Below are positions 9,117 to 17,111 of a stretch of DNA of 64,000 nucleotides, one piece after another. This stretch comes from Candidatus Aminicenantota bacterium. GTDB lineage: Bacteria > Acidobacteriota > Aminicenantia > S016-38. A program made the translations under genes and the position numbers. Positions within the stretch are counted from its first letter, which is position 1. Every line of letters starts with the position of its first letter. The notes below the pieces were generated by a model. That model was not told the origin of the DNA, searched no databases, and saw only the letters and a list, made by a program, of their open reading frames with translations. The stretch spans positions 434,001-498,000 of the forward strand of contig JAMOUJ010000005.1 in NCBI GenBank assembly GCA_027068075.1, given 5' to 3'.

Positions 9117-9601
9117 GGCAAAATGTGCTTTATTTCAACTTGTGGTGCATTTTCCTTTATCCATTCTGCAACTATTGAGCGATGACAGGCAGTTGGAAGT
9201 TTTTCTACGCACAAAAGGCAAATAATAGCGTTATTTTTAAGACCAACCATTTCCGAGAATTCAGAAAAAGAAATTTTTTCTAAAACGTTTTTTCTATAGC
9301 TTTCTTTAAATTCCTTGTCGAGTTCTCTTCTCTCCCTTTTGAGTATCCCTTTTTCCTTGTCCTTTCTTTTTTGAATATTCCTAATCTCTAAGGTGGGCGC
9401 TAATTCTTTCAGATGGATATATTTTATGCCGAGTTCTTTTAACCTCAACTGGAGCTTATTTGCGTTTGCGAAGGAGTATTTTTTCCCTCTTAGCCCTCTT
9501 CTTTGCCTTATATCACACAGGACTTGAACACCTTCTCGCTTTAAGGATTCAAAGAAATTCTCTTCGCTAAATCCGTAAATCCCTATGGTCAATACTTTCA
9601 T
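9113..9601 (-). CDS. DUF488 family protein (second paralogue)
   Basis: A 162-residue member of the DUF488 family (function unknown; Rossmann-like alpha/beta). The N-terminal strand TIGIYGFSEENFFESL, the CDIRQRRGLRG loop in place of the usual VDVRS.P, and the C-terminal CVEKLPTACHRSIVA motif mark the family. The conserved Cys and CHR residues near the end look like a catalytic or metal site. It differs clearly from the upstream paralogue, so the two may form a heteromer or divide roles. It overlaps both neighbours by four bases (9598-9601 and 9113-9116). Confidence 0.8.
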   Translation of the reverse strand: MKVLTIGIYGFSEENFFESLKREGVQVLCDIRQRRGLRGKKYSFANANKLQLRLKELGIKYIHLKELAPTLEIRNIQKRKDKEKGILKRERRELDKEFKESYRKNVLEKISFSEFSEMVGLKNNAIICLLCVEKLPTACHRSIVAEWIKENAPQVEIKHILP

Positions 9602-10143
9602 TTGTAATTCCTTGGGTATCTTTTCTTAGAGGTGACGAAGTCCCCGAAAAGGGTCTTTTGCCTTCCAACAATTTTTTCCCATACCTCTGATTGAGTTTTT
9701 ATGTTTCCACCTTCATCTATATGTAAAACTTCGATATTCATTTTTTCCAAATACTGACCGATTAGTTTACTTCTGTGGCAATCCTCTGGCTTTATTTCAC
9801 TGCACATTAAACAAATTCTATATCCTTTATTTATTCCAGCAATCAGTCTTGCTATTCCCTTTTTAAAGAAGTCTTTTTCTTCGCACTTTTGGTAGTTTAC
9901 TTTACCATCTATATAACAATCAGCATCCTTAGGTCTTCCCCCTAATAAGTCTCCCAAATACAAAAACTTGATGTTCTCTTTATTCAAGAGTTCTTTTAAC
10001 CTCTCCTTTGAGAAATCAGGGTTTTGTTTGGAATAAGGGAAAGAACGAACATCCACAATAACTTCTACTGCGTATTTTTTCAACAAAGAAAGAAACTCTG
10101 AAATATTTCTTTTACCATATCCGATTGTGTAAATTCGTCGCAT
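9598..10143 (-). CDS. DUF488 family protein (first paralogue)
   Basis: Canonical DUF488 protein of about 180 residues: the start RIYTIGYGKR, then VDVRSFPYSK, a LLGGRP loop and the signature LMCSEIKPEDCHRSKLI. The biochemical role of the family is not established; the conserved DVRS and CxxE..xxCHR positions suggest an enzyme. Two starts are possible. The ATG at 10143 has GAAGG five bases upstream and matches the usual family start; the ATG at 10158 is only seven bases from the stop of the upstream sulfur-carrier gene. Either way the operon begins immediately behind the island junction and is probably read by transcription from the host gene train (citrate synthase to sulfur carrier). Confidence 0.82.
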   Translation of the reverse strand: MRRIYTIGYGKRNISEFLSLLKKYAVEVIVDVRSFPYSKQNPDFSKERLKELLNKENIKFLYLGDLLGGRPKDADCYIDGKVNYQKCEEKDFFKKGIARLIAGINKGYRICLMCSEIKPEDCHRSKLIGQYLEKMNIEVLHIDEGGNIKTQSEVWEKIVGRQKTLFGDFVTSKKRYPRNYK

Positions 10144-10164
10144 TTTAGCCTTCTTCATCTTATC

Positions 10165-10362
10165 TTATCCCCAGGAGAGTGTGGAGCGGACCTCTATTTT
10201 ATCCCCCTCCTTTACGACCTTGTCGTTGGTAAGGAGTTTGCCCTTCTCTAAGTCTATCACCAGGAAGTAGAGTTCGTCGGCCCCCAGTTTTTTCAAGAGT
10301 TCCTTGACCCTTATTTTTTTCTCGGGAATTTCAACTTCCCTGCCGTCAAAGATTATTCTCAA
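10165..10362 (-). CDS. ThiS/MoaD/TtuB-like ubiquitin-fold sulfur carrier
   Basis: A 65-residue beta-grasp protein (RIIFDGREVEIPEKK..., then VKEGDKIEVRSTLS). Its length and pattern match ThiS and Thermus TtuB. TtuB carries sulfur as a C-terminal thiocarboxylate to TtuA for tRNA 2-thiolation, and a TtuA-like enzyme is encoded at 53246-54151, so that is the favoured role. The C-terminus is Trp-Gly instead of the usual Gly-Gly, in both the functional copy and the detached 30-bp repeat. The start is TTG at 10362, supported by AAGGAGG four bases upstream and a 17-base overlap with the ligase gene. Its last 30 bases are the right island repeat. ThiS or MoaD roles remain possible. Confidence 0.75.
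   Translation of the reverse strand: MRIIFDGREVEIPEKKIRVKELLKKLGADELYFLVIDLEKGKLLTNDKVVKEGDKIEVRSTLSWG
10169..10198. repeat. Right copy of 30-bp perfect direct repeat
   Basis: Identical to 2507-2536. Here it forms the 3' coding end of the ThiS/TtuB-like gene, which closes with TAA at 10165-10167. Confidence 0.9.
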
Positions 10363-11836
10363 GACGCCTCCTTAATTCCACCTTAGAGATTTTCCCGGTG
10401 GGGGTTTTGGGAAGGGAATCCAGTATGTAAAACTGCCTGGGGATTTTGTATTGGGCCAGGTGTTTTCTCAGGTATTTCCTGACCCGGGCCTCGTCCCAGC
10501 CGGACCTATCCTTCAGGGAGACGAAGGCCACGGGGATTTCTCCGTGGAGGGGATGGGGCTTTCCCACCACCGCCGCCTCGGCTACCTGGGGGAATCTGTA
10601 CAGTAACTCCTCTACTTCCCTGGGATAGACATTGAGGCCGTCCACGATTATCATGTCCTTTTTCCGGTCCACGATGTAAAAGTATCCTTCCTCGTCCTTC
10701 TTCCCCAGATCTCCGGTTCTGAACCAGTCCCCGAAAAAGGCCTCCTTTGTGGCCTGGGGATCCTTGTAGTAACCAAGGAATACATTGGGTCCCCTTACCA
10801 CGATTTCCCCTATCTGACCGGGGGGAAGGAAGTTGCCTTCCTCGTCGGCAATTTCCATTTCCACATTTTTAACCGGAAGTCCTATGGAGCCAGGTTTCCT
10901 TTTCCCGCCTATGGGGTTTACGCTGGTTACGGGACTGCACTCCGTGGGGCCGTCGCCTTCGTAAATGGGAACTCCGAACTTCCTCTCAAACTCCTCCATG
11001 ACCTCCAGGGGAAGGGGTGCTCCTCCGCTGATGCAGTATTTAAGGGAGGGAAGGTCCTGGCGGGATATGTCCTTCACCCTGTTTAGCAGGGCGAACATGG
11101 GGGGGACGGCGGGGAACACGGTGGCTCCGTATTGTTTTATGGCTTTGATTACCGCCTCGGGTGTGAATCTGGGGACCAGGGCGGTTCTGGCGCCCCGGCG
11201 CAGGGGGGAGATCATGCCCACCATGGCCCCGAAGGAATGAAAGAGGGGAAGGACGGTGAGCATGACATCCTCCCTTTCCAGTTTTAACCCTTCAATTACC
11301 GCCTCGGAGTCCGCAAGGAGGTTTCCGTGGGAGAGCATGGCCCCCTTGGGTCTTCCGGTGGTCCCGGAGGTGTACATTATCACCGCCAGGTCGTTCTTTT
11401 CCCTGGGCGTGGGCGTAAATTCCTCATCCTTCTCCATCCACTGGGAGAGGACCAATTCATCGGCCAAGAGAACCTCCTTAGAGACCGATTTCTTTACGGT
11501 GTTCTCAAAGAACCTGGAGTATAGGACCAACCTCGCATCGGAGTGGGAGAGGATGTATTTCATCTCGTAGGGCTTGAAAAGAGGGTTTACCGGAACCACC
11601 ACCCCTCCGGCGGCCAGGACCGCAAAATAGGAGAAAACGAAGTCGGGGACATTGGGAAAAACCAGGGCCACATGAACTCCGGGGCCGACTCCCGCCCTCC
11701 TGAGGGATGCGGCCAGGGAGTTTATTTTTTTCCTGAGGTGACCGTGGGTTGTGCTCCCCCCTTCAAAGAAAATGGCCGTGTCCCCCGCTGAGGCCGGGGA
11801 GTTGAGGATGGCCTCGGCGAGGTTTCCCGTCCTCAT
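10346..11836 (-). CDS. Acyl-CoA ligase (AMP-forming, fatty-acid type)
   Basis: Activates a carboxylic acid, probably a fatty acid, to its CoA thioester through an acyl-adenylate. All AMP-binding family motifs are present: the P-loop YTSGTTGRPKGA (near residue 157), YEGDGPTECSP, the hinge FRTGDLGKKDEEGY, DMIIVDGLNVYPREVE, and the catalytic lysine motif PKTPTGKISK near the C-terminus. The 496-residue length is usual. There is no signal peptide. Its ATG overlaps the upstream TPR gene stop by four bases and its end overlaps the TTG start of the sulfur-carrier gene, so the three are one transcription unit. Chain-length preference is unknown. Confidence 0.9.
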   Translation of the reverse strand: MRTGNLAEAILNSPASAGDTAIFFEGGSTTHGHLRKKINSLAASLRRAGVGPGVHVALVFPNVPDFVFSYFAVLAAGGVVVPVNPLFKPYEMKYILSHSDARLVLYSRFFENTVKKSVSKEVLLADELVLSQWMEKDEEFTPTPREKNDLAVIMYTSGTTGRPKGAMLSHGNLLADSEAVIEGLKLEREDVMLTVLPLFHSFGAMVGMISPLRRGARTALVPRFTPEAVIKAIKQYGATVFPAVPPMFALLNRVKDISRQDLPSLKYCISGGAPLPLEVMEEFERKFGVPIYEGDGPTECSPVTSVNPIGGKRKPGSIGLPVKNVEMEIADEEGNFLPPGQIGEIVVRGPNVFLGYYKDPQATKEAFFGDWFRTGDLGKKDEEGYFYIVDRKKDMIIVDGLNVYPREVEELLYRFPQVAEAAVVGKPHPLHGEIPVAFVSLKDRSGWDEARVRKYLRKHLAQYKIPRQFYILDSLPKTPTGKISKVELRRRLENNL

Positions 11837-12567
11837 CCTTCTGTGATCAGGGAGTAAAGTTTCCGGGCCCTTTCGTCCCGGGGGTTGAGGTCAATGGCCT
11901 TTTTAAGGGCCTTTTTGGCCTTCTCCAGGTCGTGGACCTGATAATAGGCGTTGCCCAGGTGATAAAAAAGGCTGGCGTGGTTGGGTTCTATTCTCGCCAT
12001 CTTCTCAAAATGCTTTATGGCCTCCTGGTACCTTCCCAGGGCGGCCAGGGCAATTCCCAGTTGATAGTAGGCTATGGCCGATTCCGGATTTTTCTCCAGG
12101 AGTTTCTGGAACTGCTCTATGGATTTTTCCAGATCCCCCATGTGATAATAGGCCACCCCCAGCCAGTAGTGGGCCATGAGAAATTCTTCGTTGAGTTCCA
12201 GGGTTTTCTCCAGTTGTCTTATGGCTTCGTCAATCATCCCTGCCCTGTAGTATGTAATCCCCAGGGCATAGTGGGCATCGGTGAAATCCGGTTTGAGATC
12301 AATGGCCTTTCTCAGATGATACATGGATTTTTGAAGAGAACCCATGAGGTAGTAGATTTCTCCCAGGTTTTTGTGGGAATATTCGTTGGGCTTTAACTTA
12401 GCAGCCTTTTCGCAGTAGGCGGCAGCGTCCCTGAGTTTTCCCCTGGCTCTGAGCCTCCTGGCCATCCTTTCGTAGTATTCTGCTTCCTCCTCCTTCAGGG
12501 GATAACCGCAGTGAGGGCAGAACTTAAATTCCCCGGAGACTTCCCTTCCGCAGTTGGGACACTTCAT
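11833..12567 (-). CDS. Zinc-ribbon TPR protein
   Basis: A 244-residue protein. Residues 2-22 form a small zinc ribbon (CPNCG...CPHCG), and the remainder is about six tetratricopeptide repeats of 34 residues (for example YYLMGSLQKSMYHLRKAIDL). Such proteins are scaffolds; no enzymatic domain is present. An SD of AGGAGG lies just before the ATG. It stands between isocitrate dehydrogenase and the acyl-CoA ligase in a co-directional train, but there is no evidence that it serves either enzyme. Confidence 0.88.
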   Translation of the reverse strand: MKCPNCGREVSGEFKFCPHCGYPLKEEEAEYYERMARRLRARGKLRDAAAYCEKAAKLKPNEYSHKNLGEIYYLMGSLQKSMYHLRKAIDLKPDFTDAHYALGITYYRAGMIDEAIRQLEKTLELNEEFLMAHYWLGVAYYHMGDLEKSIEQFQKLLEKNPESAIAYYQLGIALAALGRYQEAIKHFEKMARIEPNHASLFYHLGNAYYQVHDLEKAKKALKKAIDLNPRDERARKLYSLITEG

Positions 12568-12575
12568 TTTTCCTC

Positions 12576-13784
12576 CTATAGGTTTTCCATTCTTTTCACT
12601 ATTTCCCTGGCGAATTCTGAGGTCTTTATGGGCTGGACCCCTTCCATGTGCCTCGCCAGGTCGTAGGTCACCTTTTTATCCATGATGGCCGCTTCCATGC
12701 CGCGTTCAATGAGGTCAGCCACCTCCCCCCAGCCCATGTACCGGAACATCATGGCCCCGGAAAGAAGCAGGGATCCGGGGTTAACCTTGTCCAGGCCTGC
12801 GTATTTTGGGGCTGTGCCGTGGGTGGCCTCAAAGAGGGCCACATAATCCCCAATGTTGGCCCCGGGGGCCATGCCCAGGCCGCCCACCTGGGCCGCTGCG
12901 GCGTCGGAAAGGTAATCCCCGTTCAGGTTGGGAAGGGCGATTACATCGTATTCAGCGGGCCTTGTGAGTATCTGCTGAAGCATGTTGTCCGCTATCCTGT
13001 CCTTTATGACGATCTTCCCTTCAGGGACTTCCCCCTGGAGTTCCGCCTCCGGCACCGTAACTTCCCCGAACTCCTCCCTGGCCACCTGGTAGCCCCATTC
13101 CTTGAAGGCTCCCTCGGTGAACTTCATTATGTTTCCCTTGTGGACGAGGGTGACGCTCCTTCTTCCGTTTTCTATGGCGTACTGGATGGCCTTCCTCACC
13201 AGCCTCTTGGTGGCGAACTCGGAGATTGGCTTTATCCCTATTCCTGAGTCCTCCCTGACGCTGACCCCCATTTCTTCCTTGAGGAATTTTATGACCTTCT
13301 GGGCCTCAGGGCTTCCCTTGGGCCATTCTATTCCCGCATAAACATCCTCGGTGTTCTCCCGGAAAATAACCACATCCAGCAGTTCTGGTCTCCTTACCGG
13401 GGAGGGAACTCCCCTTATCCACCTCACCGGCCTTACGCAGGCGTAAAGGTCCAGAACCTGCCTGAGGGTTACATTGAGACTCCGGTAACCCCCTCCCACC
13501 GGGGTGGTGAGGGGACCCTTTATGGCCACGATGTGCTCTTTTATGGCATCTATGGTCTCCTGGGGGAGGTGTTCTCCCTTGAGTTTGTAGGCCTTTTCCC
13601 CGGCGTAAATCTCCTTCCAGTGGACCTTTCTTTTTCCTCCGTAGGCGAAGTCCACCGCGGCGTTCCAGACTATCATGGAGGCCGACATGATGTCAGGGCC
13701 TATTCCGTCCCCCTCTATGAAGGGAATTATGGGCTCGTCGGGAACTACTATTTTTCCGTTTTCTACCCTTATCTTCTCTGCCAT
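12576..13784 (-). CDS. icd: NADP-dependent isocitrate dehydrogenase
   Basis: Converts isocitrate to 2-oxoglutarate in the TCA cycle. The 402 residues match the bacterial homodimeric enzyme closely: EGDGIGPD at the N-terminus, and the substrate loop [13 protein letters not shown], whose Ser is the position phosphorylated by AceK in enterics. [11 protein letters not shown] follows. Cofactor residues APKYAG...V and TYDLARH match the Lys-Tyr/Tyr-Arg set of NADP enzymes rather than the Asp-Ile of NAD enzymes. It is the fourth gene of the citrate synthase operon, ten bases after the aconitase small subunit. No AceK gene is seen here. Confidence 0.93.
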   Translation of the reverse strand: MAEKIRVENGKIVVPDEPIIPFIEGDGIGPDIMSASMIVWNAAVDFAYGGKRKVHWKEIYAGEKAYKLKGEHLPQETIDAIKEHIVAIKGPLTTPVGGGYRSLNVTLRQVLDLYACVRPVRWIRGVPSPVRRPELLDVVIFRENTEDVYAGIEWPKGSPEAQKVIKFLKEEMGVSVREDSGIGIKPISEFATKRLVRKAIQYAIENGRRSVTLVHKGNIMKFTEGAFKEWGYQVAREEFGEVTVPEAELQGEVPEGKIVIKDRIADNMLQQILTRPAEYDVIALPNLNGDYLSDAAAAQVGGLGMAPGANIGDYVALFEATHGTAPKYAGLDKVNPGSLLLSGAMMFRYMGWGEVADLIERGMEAAIMDKKVTYDLARHMEGVQPIKTSEFAREIVKRMENL

Positions 13785-13794
13785 GGTTCCTCCT

Positions 13795-14295
13795 TTAGAT
13801 CTGGTAGTCTCCGTATTTCTTTATGTACTCCTCAATCCCCCCTTCTTCTATTATCTTGAGCATGAAGTCCGGCATTGGAACGAAGCGGTATTCCTTTCCG
13901 CTGGTGAGGTTCTTCACTATGCCCTTCCTCAGGTCCACCTCTAAGATGTCCCCCTCGTTTATCTCGTCGGTTTCCTTTATTTCCACCAGGGGCAGGCCCA
14001 CATTGATGGAGTTTCTGTAGAAGATCCTGGCGAAACTCTTGGCTATAACGCATCCCACCCCGGCCAGTTTTATTATCCTGGGGGCGTGTTCCCGGGAGGA
14101 GCCCAGGCCGAAGTTCCTACCGGCCACTATTATGTCACCGGGCTGGACCTTGGAGGCAAAGTCCTCCCTGGCGTCTTCAAGAACATGCTTTGCCAACTCC
14201 GGAAGGTTGGTCCTCAGGTGGAAGTACCTTCCAGGGGCTATGTGATCCGTGGATATATCGTCTCCGAACTTCCATGCCTTTCCTTTCACTATCAT
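13795..14295 (-). CDS. Aconitase/isopropylmalate dehydratase family small subunit
   Basis: The swivel domain of a split aconitase-family dehydratase (166 residues, LeuD-type length). It contains [14 protein letters not shown] at the start and the substrate-binding [14 protein letters not shown] motif. It pairs with the large subunit encoded ten bases upstream. Sequence alone fits LeuD or HacB-like proteins. The position between citrate synthase and isocitrate dehydrogenase argues that the pair serves as the cell's aconitase. A homoaconitase or dual role cannot be excluded. Confidence 0.85.
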   Translation of the reverse strand: MIVKGKAWKFGDDISTDHIAPGRYFHLRTNLPELAKHVLEDAREDFASKVQPGDIIVAGRNFGLGSSREHAPRIIKLAGVGCVIAKSFARIFYRNSINVGLPLVEIKETDEINEGDILEVDLRKGIVKNLTSGKEYRFVPMPDFMLKIIEEGGIEEYIKKYGDYQI

Positions 14296-14305
14296 GGTTT
14301 CCTCC

Positions 14306-15559
14306 TTATTGCAGGTAATCTCTGGGGTCGGTTATTTCTCCGGTGATGGCCGATGCGGCGGCGGTGGCCGGAGAGGCTAAGTATATTTCCGCGTTAGGGT
14401 TTCCCATCCTTCCCCGGAAGTTTCTGTTCTGGGTGGAGAGAACCCGCTCTCCGTCTCCCAGGACCCCTTCGTGGACCCCCACGCAGGGGCCGCAACCCGG
14501 GGCAAGAACCGCTGCTCCGGCGTCCACGAATATGTCAATTAACCCCTCCTTCAGAGCCTTCTTGAAAACATCCCTGGAGGCGGGGATTACGATGAGACGC
14601 ACATCGGGGTGTTTCCTCCTTCCCTTCAGTATGGAGGCGGCGATCCTCAGGTCCTCTATCCTGCCGTTGGTGCAGGTCCCTATGAAGACCTGATGGATTT
14701 TTATTCCCCTGGCTTCGCTTATGGGCCTGGTGTTGTCCACGGTGTGGGGGAAGGAAACCGTGGGCTCAAGTTTGGAGACATCAATTTCAAAAACCTTTTC
14801 GTACTGGGCGTCGGGGTCGGGTTTTACTTCCCGGTAATCCCCCTCCCTGTCGTAGGAGGCGAGGTATTGCCGGGTCTTTTCGTCGGTGGGAATGAGACCC
14901 ACCTTGGCCCCGGCCTCCACCGCCATGTTGGATATGGTGAGGCGGGCTTCCTGGGATAGGGCCTCAATTACCTCCCCCTGAAATTCCATGGCCTTGTAGG
15001 TGGCCCCGTCCGCCCCTATGGTTCCAATGATGTGAAGGATTATGTCCTTGGAGTAAACTCCATCGGGAAGTTTGCCATTGAGGACGAAGAGGTAGGTTTC
15101 CGGAACCTTCATCCAGACCTTTCCCAGGCCGAAGGCCAGGGCTATGTCCGTGGAACCCATCCCCGTGGCAAAGGCCCCTAAGGCACCAGCGGTGCAGGTG
15201 TGGGAGTCGGCCCCGGTGAGAACATCGCCGGGTTTTATGTACCTCTCGGCGATAATCTGATGGCTTATTCCCTCCCCTACATCGGAAACTATGGCGGAGG
15301 TTCTTTTGGCGAATTCCCTGAGGATGTTGTGGGCGTTGGAAAGTTCCTTGCGGGGAGAGGGGGCGGCGTGGTCAATGAAGAGGATGGCCTTGGGAACCTT
15401 GACCTCTTTGAACCCCATTTTGTCAAAGCCCTGAACGGTGAGGGGACCGGTTCCGTCCTGAACCAGCGCCACATCCACCGGAACCACCACCAACTCTCCC
15501 GGTTTTACATCCCTTCCCACATGTTCGGATAAAATCTTTTCGGCTAAAGTTTTTCCCAT
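14306..15559 (-). CDS. Aconitase/isopropylmalate dehydratase family large subunit
   Basis: The 4Fe-4S domain of a two-subunit hydro-lyase (417 residues, LeuC/HacA-type length). Cluster cysteines are visible in [11 protein letters not shown] and [20 protein letters not shown] and [10 protein letters not shown] are active-site segments. It starts three bases after the citrate synthase stop. With the small subunit downstream it probably isomerises citrate to isocitrate, replacing the usual one-chain AcnA/AcnB. Isopropylmalate or homocitrate specificity is possible on sequence but less likely from context. Confidence 0.86.
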   Translation of the reverse strand: MGKTLAEKILSEHVGRDVKPGELVVVPVDVALVQDGTGPLTVQGFDKMGFKEVKVPKAILFIDHAAPSPRKELSNAHNILREFAKRTSAIVSDVGEGISHQIIAERYIKPGDVLTGADSHTCTAGALGAFATGMGSTDIALAFGLGKVWMKVPETYLFVLNGKLPDGVYSKDIILHIIGTIGADGATYKAMEFQGEVIEALSQEARLTISNMAVEAGAKVGLIPTDEKTRQYLASYDREGDYREVKPDPDAQYEKVFEIDVSKLEPTVSFPHTVDNTRPISEARGIKIHQVFIGTCTNGRIEDLRIAASILKGRRKHPDVRLIVIPASRDVFKKALKEGLIDIFVDAGAAVLAPGCGPCVGVHEGVLGDGERVLSTQNRNFRGRMGNPNAEIYLASPATAAASAITGEITDPRDYLQ

Positions 15560-15562
15560 GGT

Positions 15563-16711
15563 TCACCTCTTGTCAATGGGTATGTATTCTACATCAACGG
15601 GGCCGTTGTAAATGGCCCTGGGTCTGAATATCCTGTTGGCCTGGAGGTATTCAAGGACATGGGCCGTCCAACCCACCACCCTGGCAATGGCGAAGATGGG
15701 GGTAAAGACCTCCTTGGGGAAGCCCAGGAGGTTGTAGATGATGCCGGAGTAGAAGTCTACATTGGGGAATATGCCCTTTTTCCCCTTCTCCCTTATCATA
15801 ACCTCCTCTATCTTCTTGGCTATTTCTATCCACCGGGTGTCTCCCTTTTCCCGGGAGAGTTTTTCGGCGTAGGCCTTCAGGATCCTTGCCCTGGGATCGT
15901 AGGCCTTGTAAACCCTGTGACCGAAGCCCATGATTCTTCGGTGTTCCTTGAGGGCGTTCATTATGTAGGGTTCCACATTCTCCACGGAACCTATTTCGTG
16001 GAGCATTTCCAGGACCCTTTCGTTGGCTCCTCCGTGGAGGGGGCCCCTGAGGGCTCCTATGGCGGCGCAGATGGCGGAGTGCATGTCGGAGAGGGTGGAG
16101 GCCACCACCATGGCGGCGAAGGTGGAGGCGTTCATTCCGTGTTCCATGTGGAGGATGAGGATGACATCCATGAGTTTTGAAATTTCCTCGTTGGGCTCCT
16201 CGCCGGTGAGCATGTAATAAAGGTTCTGGGCGTGGGAAAGGCGCGGGTTAGGTGGGATTATTTCCAGACCCCTCCTCAACCTGCTGTAGTAGGCCACTAT
16301 GGTGGGCATCTGTGCTGTGAGCCTGATGGATTTCCTTATGTTGGCTCCCCGGGAGTTGTCGTTTTTGTCCGGGTCAAAGCATCCCAGCATGGAAACGCAG
16401 GTCCTTAAGATCTCCATGGGATGGGTGTCCTTGGGGGAACCCTTCAGGCAGTTTACCAGAAATTCAGGAATATCCCGGTGCTCCACCAGATCCCGCTTCA
16501 GGTTTTCCAGTTCGTCCTTTTTGGGAAGGTCCCCAAACCACAGCAGATAGGCCGTTTCCTCAAAATTGGACCTTTCTGCCAGCAGTTCAATGGGGATTCC
16601 ACGGTAAATTAGTTTTCCCTCTTCTCCATCTATGGCGGAAATGGAGGTTATGGCAGCCACAACCCCCTCAAGTCCGCGGGAATAGGAAACCTCTCCGGTT
16701 AAAAAACCCAT
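15563..16711 (-). CDS. gltA: Citrate synthase
   Basis: Condenses acetyl-CoA and oxaloacetate; the committing enzyme of the TCA cycle. The 382 residues match the short, type I dimeric form found in thermophiles and Gram-positives. Catalytic motifs are LLWFGDLP, LHMEHGMNASTF and GGANERVLEML. They continue with IMGFGHRVYK (His and Arg) and the C-terminal FYSGIIYNLLGFP with the catalytic Asp. It opens a five- to seven-gene minus-strand operon with aconitase subunits and isocitrate dehydrogenase. A sigma-70 promoter sits just upstream (16746-16775) and AAGGAGG precedes the ATG. Confidence 0.94.
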   Translation of the reverse strand: MGFLTGEVSYSRGLEGVVAAITSISAIDGEEGKLIYRGIPIELLAERSNFEETAYLLWFGDLPKKDELENLKRDLVEHRDIPEFLVNCLKGSPKDTHPMEILRTCVSMLGCFDPDKNDNSRGANIRKSIRLTAQMPTIVAYYSRLRRGLEIIPPNPRLSHAQNLYYMLTGEEPNEEISKLMDVILILHMEHGMNASTFAAMVVASTLSDMHSAICAAIGALRGPLHGGANERVLEMLHEIGSVENVEPYIMNALKEHRRIMGFGHRVYKAYDPRARILKAYAEKLSREKGDTRWIEIAKKIEEVMIREKGKKGIFPNVDFYSGIIYNLLGFPKEVFTPIFAIARVVGWTAHVLEYLQANRIFRPRAIYNGPVDVEYIPIDKR

Positions 16712-16745
16712 TCTATTGCCTCCTTGTAATTAATTTTCCTCTTAA

Positions 16746-16775
16746 ATTCTACGCCAAATTTCCCGCTTCGGTCAA
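16746..16775 (-). promoter_or_regulatory. Predicted sigma-70 promoter of the citrate synthase operon
   Basis: On the minus strand TTGACC (16775-16770) and TAGAAT (16751-16746) are separated by 18 bases. They lie directly after the stop of the cupin gene and about 34 bases before the citrate synthase ATG. This leaves room for a short leader with an AAGGAGG site. Confidence 0.6.
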
Positions 16776-17111
16776 TTACCTTCCGTAATCGTCCTCCAGT
16801 CTCACCACATCTTCCAGTTGGGGAGTGGAAACTTCAAACACATAACAATCTTCCAGGGCGGCCATGCGATGTTTCATGCCCGGGGGGATGTGGAAGGATT
16901 CCAGGGGGGTCATGACCTTCTCTTTGAGTTCCCCGTCCTCTTCGTAGATAAAGAGCATTTTCCCGCTCCACAGAAGAATGGTTTCGTCCTTCTCCCTGTG
17001 ATACTGGAGGGAAAGGCGATGACCCTTTTTTATAAAGAGAACCTTTCCGGCGTAATAGGGGGTTAGGGCGAAGAGGAGTTCATACCCCCAGGGCTTTTCC
17101 TTTCTTTTCAT
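16776..17111 (-). CDS. Small cupin, mannose-6-phosphate isomerase-like
   Basis: A 111-residue single-domain cupin similar to the C-terminal domain of type II phosphomannose isomerase/GDP-mannose pyrophosphorylases: KPWGYELLFA, LSLQYHREKDETI, SFHIPPGMKHRM. The His/Glu metal ligands (QYHREKDE and later PPGMKH) are present. It may be a sugar-phosphate isomerase or a sugar-sensing protein. It is the last gene of the PTS train, overlapping the enzyme I gene by 32 bases, which hints at a link to sugar phosphate metabolism, but the substrate is unknown. Confidence 0.78.
   Translation of the reverse strand: MKRKEKPWGYELLFALTPYYAGKVLFIKKGHRLSLQYHREKDETILLWSGKMLFIYEEDGELKEKVMTPLESFHIPPGMKHRMAALEDCYVFEVSTPQLEDVVRLEDDYGR

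Larger units (their letters stand above)
2537..10198. mobile_element. Genomic island integrated at the 3' end of a ThiS/TtuB-like gene
   Basis: The segment between the two 30-bp repeats (2507-2536 and 10169-10198) interrupts what must once have been rsmF-like (plus) facing the sulfur-carrier gene (minus) with overlapping stop codons. The right end restores the carrier's last codons with a TAA instead of TAG, as elements do when they integrate at gene ends. The cargo is visibly more AT-rich and less dense than the flanks. It holds an ankyrin protein, an IS remnant, two damaged secreted-protein genes, a beta-barrel protein and a three-gene DUF488 operon. No integrase gene is recognisable inside, so the mobilising enzyme was lost or acted in trans. 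The boundaries are seen directly; mobility is inferred. Confidence 0.7.
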
